64,000 nt of DNA. Source: Desulfuromonadales bacterium (GTDB lineage Bacteria; Desulfobacterota; Desulfuromonadia; Desulfuromonadales; BM103). The notes under the pieces are model-generated. The model saw nothing but the letters and a program-made list of their open reading frames with translations, was not told the origin of the DNA and did not search any database. Position 1 is the first letter of the stretch. The number at the start of each line of letters is the position of its first letter. The stretch covers positions 62,001 to 126,000 of the forward strand of contig JACZKE010000009.1 in assembly GCA_014860225.1 (NCBI GenBank), written 5' to 3'. Shown piece by piece: positions 59,902 to 64,000 of this stretch. Position numbers and translations under genes: made by a program.

Positions 59902-60690
59902 CTAATTTCGCAGGCGATAGCTGCGGGAGATCAGGCTGGCTGCCCAGCAGAACAGGACCAGGGCCATGACCAGGGCGACGCCGAAGGAGATTGGGAAAGG
60001 GAGGTCGCCGACTCCGAGCAGAGCGTAACGGAAGCCATCGATAAGGTAAAAGAGCGGATTGAGGTGCGAGAGTTTGGCCCACAGCGGCGGCAGGATCGAA
60101 ATCGGGTAGAAGACCCCGCCCAGATAGATCAGCGGCAGGATGATGAAGTTGGTGTACATCGACAGGGAATCAAAATTATCGGCATGAATTGCTGCGATGA
60201 TGCCGAACTGGGCGAAGAGAAAGCTGGCCAGGCAGGCCATGGCGATTGCGGCAAAAGGATGTGCCCAGGGGAGTGTGGCAAACAGGCAGGAGATCAGCCA
60301 GACAACCAGGCCGACAGCCAGGCCGCGCAACATGGCGGCCAGGGTGTAGGCCATGATGAACTGGGTGGGCGAGACCGGGGTGACCAGCAGGTCGACGATG
60401 TTGCCCAGATAGCGCGACATGAAAAGCGAGGAGGCGACGTTGGAAAAAGAGTTGTTGATGACCCCCATCAGAATCAAGCCGGGAATAACGAACTGTGCAT
60501 AGCTGAAACCTTCAATGACGCTGATGCGTTCACCCAGGGTGGCGCCGAAGATAAAGAGATAGAGTGATGCGGTGATGACCGGGGTCACGAGGGTCTGTGA
60601 AGCAACGCGTAAAAAACGGCGAATTTCTTTCTGCAGCAGCGTATAGAAAGGCAACCAGGCTATAAATTGCGGTTCCTGGTGGCGATTCAT
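59902..60690 (-). CDS. ABC-2 exporter permease (YadH-like)
   Basis: A 262-aa membrane protein with six helices. SFSNVASSLFMSRYLGNIVDLLVTPVSPTQF and YLGGVFYPISILPPLWAKLSHLNPLFYLIDGFRY are the ABC-2 signatures of the YadGH family. Its ATG overlaps the ATPase TGA (ATGA). It converges on acr3 across an 83-base gap. Substrate unknown. Confidence 0.93.
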   Translation of the reverse strand: MNRHQEPQFIAWLPFYTLLQKEIRRFLRVASQTLVTPVITASLYLFIFGATLGERISVIEGFSYAQFVIPGLILMGVINNSFSNVASSLFMSRYLGNIVDLLVTPVSPTQFIMAYTLAAMLRGLAVGLVVWLISCLFATLPWAHPFAAIAMACLASFLFAQFGIIAAIHADNFDSLSMYTNFIILPLIYLGGVFYPISILPPLWAKLSHLNPLFYLIDGFRYALLGVGDLPFPISFGVALVMALVLFCWAASLISRSYRLRN

Positions 60691-61613
60691 GGTTTTACCC
60701 TGCCGGCCTGGGTCATCTGCAGAAAGATCTCTTCGAGGCTGGCTTTTCTGGTTTCAATGTCGGCGATTGGCAGGTTGATATCGCATAGATGTTTCAGCAA
60801 CTCGCCGGTCGATTGGCTCGCCGACAAGGTCAGGCGTAGTGTGGTGCCGGTATCATCGAGTTCCACTGCCTGACAACAGAGATGATCAGGCAACTCCTTG
60901 ATGGGTGTTTGCAAGTGGACCAGCATGCTGCGGGTGCCGAGTTCTTTCAGCAGCGTGCTGGTTGTTTCGAGAGCGATCAGGTCGCCGTGGTTCATGATGG
61001 CGATGCGATCACACATCTGTTCAGCTTCTTCCAGGTAATGGGTGGTCAGCAGGATGGTTGTACCCTGCTGATTGATTTCACGGACAAAATCCCAGAGTGT
61101 ATGGCGCAGCTCCACATCGACTCCGGCCGTTGGTTCATCGAGAATCAAAAGTCGGGGTTTGTGAATCAACGCTTTGGCAATCATGAAGCGCCGCTTCATG
61201 CCACCGGATAATTTGATCATGACTTTGTGCAGGTGCGGCTTGAGGCCGAGGCGATCAATCAGGCGCTGACGCCAGGCCGCATCATCGCGAACCCCGTAGT
61301 ATCCGGCGTGCAAACGCAGGGCCTGATCAATCGTGAAGAAGTTGTCGATAACGATTTCCTGATGCATGACGCCGACCAGGCGACGGGTGATGCGCGAGTC
61401 GCTTTGATTGTCAAAGCCGAAGATTTCTATTGAACCGCTGCCGACACGAGTGACGCCAGCGATCATGTTGATCGTTGTGCTTTTGCCGGCGCCATTGGGA
61501 CCGAGAAGACCAAAGATTTCACCAGGTTCAATCGTAAAAGAGAGGTTGTTGACAGCCAATGTGCCGTCGTACTCTTTTGATAGATTCTGTATGGCAAGCG
61601 CTGGAGATGTCAT
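60687..61613 (-). CDS. ABC-2 exporter ATPase (YadG-like)
   Basis: A 308-aa ATPase. Walker A GPNGAGKSTTINMIAGV, signature LSGGMKRRFMIAKAL, Walker B LLILDEPTAGVDVELR and the H-loop TTHYLEEAEQMCDR are clear. It is closer to YadG than the ATPase at 44044. Operon with the permease downstream. Confidence 0.95.
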   Translation of the reverse strand: MTSPALAIQNLSKEYDGTLAVNNLSFTIEPGEIFGLLGPNGAGKSTTINMIAGVTRVGSGSIEIFGFDNQSDSRITRRLVGVMHQEIVIDNFFTIDQALRLHAGYYGVRDDAAWRQRLIDRLGLKPHLHKVMIKLSGGMKRRFMIAKALIHKPRLLILDEPTAGVDVELRHTLWDFVREINQQGTTILLTTHYLEEAEQMCDRIAIMNHGDLIALETTSTLLKELGTRSMLVHLQTPIKELPDHLCCQAVELDDTGTTLRLTLSASQSTGELLKHLCDINLPIADIETRKASLEEIFLQMTQAGRVKP

Positions 61614-61775
61614 AGAGGTTTAATTTATGACGCCGCAAAAGCCGAAAGTCAAGGCTTGTCATGAGCCGAGATTGACATGGGATCGGGCAACGGGTAATTA
61701 TAGGGAGTGCAGCAGCTCAGGATTATAGCGACGAAGGACGCAGTTCTTCCGGGATTTGGGATTGAGGGGGTAAAT

Positions 61776-62624
61776 ATGATGACAGCAGCACGGCGCATTA
61801 GTGTTTTTCTGCTCGGACTGGTCTTAACGACCAGCCTGGCTTATGCGGAACTGCAAGCGAACCTGGTCAAAAGTCAACCCCTGGACAAGACTCCTCTGGA
61901 CATTGCGCAGAGTGTGGCTGATGGGCGCCTGTTCGTGCTCCTTGCAGGGGGTGAGGTTCAGATTCTTTCTGCTGACGGCCAAAAGCAGGAACGCTTCCAG
62001 GTCGGTGATGACATAACCAGCCTGGAAGTTTCGCCAGACGGCCAGATGCTCTACCTCGGCAGCACAAAAAGCAAAGCGCTGCAATTTATCGATCTATCCT
62101 ACATACAAGAGCTGCCGGTGAACAATTCGGCAGTCAAGGGCGCTGAAAACGCACCGGTCACCATGACGGTTTTCGATGATTTCGAGTGTCCTTACTGTGC
62201 TCGCCTGGTACCGACTCTGGAGCAGGTGATGGCAGCCTATCCTCAGCAGGTGCGGCTGGTGTACAAACATTTTCCCTTAAGCATGCACAAATTTGCCAAC
62301 TCGGCGGCAATCGCAAGCATTGCGGCCCGCAATCAGGGGAAATTCTGGCCGTTGCACGATGAGCTGTTTGCCAATTACAATAATCTCAACGATATCAAGA
62401 TCCGGCAGCTGGCCGAGCGCGTTGGCCTTGATATGAAACGCTTTGATCAGGACATTGCGAACCCGGCCCTGCAACAGGAAGTCGCTGCTGATACACAGTT
62501 GGGTACCAAGGCCGGCGTCCGCGGTACACCTGCAGTTTATATCAATGGAATGCAACTCAAAGATCGCAGCTTCAATGGCTTCAAGCAGGTAATCGATGCA
62601 GAGCTGCAGAAGGTTTCCAAGTAA
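61776..62624 (+). CDS. DsbA-like thioredoxin-fold protein with N-terminal beta-repeat domain
   Basis: A 282-aa exported protein with signal (about 1-25, ending LAYAEL). Residues about 30-110 form a beta-propeller-like segment (LFVLLAGGEVQILSADGQK, LEVSPDGQMLYLGST). The C-terminal DsbA-type domain has DDFECPYCARL (CPYC) and RGTPAVYINGM (cis-Pro). It resembles Thioredoxin_4/DsbG-like proteins involved in disulfide chemistry, possibly for cytochrome maturation. GAGGGGG lies before the two adjacent ATGs (61776, 61779). Confidence 0.88.
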   Translation: MMTAARRISVFLLGLVLTTSLAYAELQANLVKSQPLDKTPLDIAQSVADGRLFVLLAGGEVQILSADGQKQERFQVGDDITSLEVSPDGQMLYLGSTKSKALQFIDLSYIQELPVNNSAVKGAENAPVTMTVFDDFECPYCARLVPTLEQVMAAYPQQVRLVYKHFPLSMHKFANSAAIASIAARNQGKFWPLHDELFANYNNLNDIKIRQLAERVGLDMKRFDQDIANPALQQEVAADTQLGTKAGVRGTPAVYINGMQLKDRSFNGFKQVIDAELQKVSK

Positions 62625-62702
62625 AAACAAGATGATGCTGGGTAAAAGGGGCGGGCCTGGTTGTATCTCCAGGTCCGCTTTTCGTTCTTCGACGGTCAGG
62701 CT

Positions 62703-62808
62703 CTAGTACCCTGTAACCTATAGGATTTTGCAAGGTTGCGCAGGGATTTGCCGGGCTATACAGGCCGAAGCGAAAATCCGGCTCATGGAAAGTCCGAAAG
62801 GCGACTAG
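62703..62808. repeat. Second CTAG-ended MITE-like element, reaching into tatC
   Basis: 106 bases bounded by CTAG on both sides. Read on the minus strand it begins CTAGTCGCCTTTCGGACTTTCC and contains CGGATTTTCGCTTCGGCCTG, close to parts of the element at 21584-21752. The last CTAG overlaps the TAG stop codon of tatC. Confidence 0.6.
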
Positions 62809-63572
62809 TCCGCAGATTCCTCTGCGGCCTCTTGCTCCATAGCAGGGTCGCGGCGTTTGCCGAAAAAGCGGGCGATGATGATGCCGATTTCGTAGAGGAT
62901 GACAAATGGCAGGGCGAGAGCAGCTTGTGAGAAGACATCCGGAGGCGTGAGTATGGCACCGATCACAAAGGCGGCCAGAAGCGCAAACTTACGGTTACGC
63001 GCCAGCATTTTGTGGTCGACAATGCCCATGCGTGCCAGGAAAAAGATCACAACAGGCAACTCGAAGACCAGACCGAAGGCAAGCAGCAGTTTGCTGGAGA
63101 GTGACAGGTAGGAGCCCATGGAGAGCATGGCACTCAGTTGACCGTCGCCGGTACCGAACTCGATGAGTACCTTGAAAACCATGGGAAATACAAAGCGGAA
63201 GCCGAAAAATGCGCCGGTCGCAAAACAGAGGGTGCTGGCCAGCACAAAAGGAAAGATGTAACGCTTCTCGTTCTTGTAGAGACCCGGTGCGATAAAAGAC
63301 CAGATCTGCCAGAAAATCACAGGCATAGAGATCAACAAACCGGACAACGCACCGATTTTCAAATAGGTAAAGAATGGCTCGGTCGCGGTGATAAAGACCA
63401 GTGACGTGCCCTCGGGCAAGGCTAGACGAACCGGACCTGCAATCAGGTTAAAGAGCTGCTCGGCATAGGTGTAGCAAGCGAGAAAGGCCACCAGCCAGGC
63501 AACACCGGAAATAATCAGTTTGCGCCGCAGTTCCTCGAGGTGGGAAGTCAACGGCATCCGGTCATCGCTCAT
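62805..63572 (-). CDS. tatC: Sec-independent translocase subunit TatC
   Basis: Six-helix core of the Tat system, 255 aa. [18 protein letters not shown] at the N-terminus, [39 protein letters not shown] and the C-terminal [27 protein letters not shown] are diagnostic. The stop TAG lies within a repeat. It overlaps tatB by 11 bases. It could export ExtO, which has a twin-arginine signal. Confidence 0.98.
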   Translation of the reverse strand: MSDDRMPLTSHLEELRRKLIISGVAWLVAFLACYTYAEQLFNLIAGPVRLALPEGTSLVFITATEPFFTYLKIGALSGLLISMPVIFWQIWSFIAPGLYKNEKRYIFPFVLASTLCFATGAFFGFRFVFPMVFKVLIEFGTGDGQLSAMLSMGSYLSLSSKLLLAFGLVFELPVVIFFLARMGIVDHKMLARNRKFALLAAFVIGAILTPPDVFSQAALALPFVILYEIGIIIARFFGKRRDPAMEQEAAEESAD

Positions 63573-63930
63573 CCGGGGCGCCCTCTTTCTTCAGCTCTGC
63601 TTCGGATGATGCGGTCTTTTCCGCACTGGCCTCCTCGCTGGAGGAGGTGCTGTCGAGGTCAGGTTCTAGCTCAGCAGGAACGGCTTCCGGTGGAGAAGGA
63701 TGACGTATGCTGCCGGGTGGTGTGAGCTTGCCAGGTTCTCCCGGTGGTCGCTTGAGATCATGACTGTGGGATTCGTCTGCGAAAGTCTGCTTCAGTTCAT
63801 CGGTTGCCCTTTTGAATTCAGAAAGACCGCGACCGAGGGCCTTTGCCAGATCAGGAAGACGCTTAGGGCCGAGGACGATCAGGGCGAGCGCCATTATCAA
63901 AAGTAATTCGGGAAAGCCGATACCAAACAT
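63562..63930 (-). CDS. tatB: Tat translocase subunit TatB
   Basis: A 122-aa protein starting [20 protein letters not shown] (membrane helix) followed by the amphipathic helix [26 protein letters not shown]. The Glu after FP favours TatB over TatA. A Pro/Ser/Glu-rich tail follows. ATG 63930 has a GGTGA site; a GTG at 63939 is also in frame. Confidence 0.93.
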   Translation of the reverse strand: MFGIGFPELLLIMALALIVLGPKRLPDLAKALGRGLSEFKRATDELKQTFADESHSHDLKRPPGEPGKLTPPGSIRHPSPPEAVPAELEPDLDSTSSSEEASAEKTASSEAELKKEGAPDER

Positions 63931-63944
63931 ATGCGTCACCGTGT

Positions 63945-64000
63945 TCAGAGTTTAGAAGCCATGAAGTGTGCTGAGAATACCGGCAAATAGAGGTCCTGTC
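63945..64000 (-). other. Possible 3' end of an upstream minus-strand gene
   Basis: Two minus-strand frames are open from the window edge: one ends GPLFAGILSTLHGF at TAA 63954-63952, the other ends [14 protein letters not shown] at TGA 63947-63945. Either could be the C-terminus of a gene upstream of tatB. Too short to identify. Confidence 0.25.

Overview
The window looks like a chromosomal segment of a Desulfuromonadales-type bacterium (Desulfuromonas/Geobacter relatives). The grounds are the replication-origin gene order, an F-type ATP synthase operon without its a and c subunit genes, an Ext-type selenite/tellurite reduction cluster rich in c-type hemes, and many dispersed small repeats. 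No rRNA, tRNA, CRISPR array, prophage or complete insertion sequence was seen.

Layout. 1-12.6 kb (minus strand): partial nth, an EEP-family hydrolase, a secreted cyclophilin, gpsA, a membrane-anchored TPR protein, then gyrA-gyrB-recF-dnaN-dnaA. The dnaN-dnaA and dnaA-rpmH gaps together look like a bipartite oriC. 12.8-22.2 kb (plus): rpmH-rnpA-yidD-yidC, a degraded jag-like stretch, mnmE, parS, mnmG-rsmG, parA-parB, a MITE-like repeat and a bactofilin. 22.3-28.3 kb: atpF'-F-H-A-G-D-C. 28.3-30.2 kb: a TIM-barrel isomerase-like gene and a GntR/FadR-type regulator whose 15-bp operator palindrome also occurs before the atp operon. 30.3-35.7 kb (minus): molybdenum/tungsten operon mobA-mobB-modE-modA-modB-modC-moeA. 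35.8-39.2 kb: arsR, ArsP-like permease, two thioredoxin-fold proteins, CcdA and a Cys-rich protein. 39.3-46.6 kb: LolD/MacB-type ABC transporter, secreted NifX-like protein, LolA-like protein, outer-membrane barrel, ABC-2 exporter and TetR regulator. 46.7-56.7 kb: extH-I-J-KL-M-N-O-P-Q-S behind a near-perfect sigma-54 promoter. extKL has an in-frame TGA followed by a SECIS-like hairpin and is best read as a selenoprotein. 57.8-59.8 kb: arsR-arsC-acr3. 59.9-64 kb: ABC-2 exporter, DsbA-like protein and tatB-tatC.

How it fits together. ExtO-P-Q form a Rieske/cytochrome b module resembling the b6f core. It could pass quinol electrons to 30 predicted c-hemes (ExtKL 5, ExtM 12, ExtN 9, ExtS 4) and across the outer membrane at the ExtI porin, with the rhodanese lipoprotein ExtH handling the chalcogen. 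The TetR gene and the Lol/OMP-like cluster beside it may serve lipoprotein or envelope handling for this system. Two separate arsenic modules flank it, making 35-60 kb a metalloid (As/Se/Te) region. Molybdenum uptake and Tat export are also nearby, which suits an anaerobic respirer.
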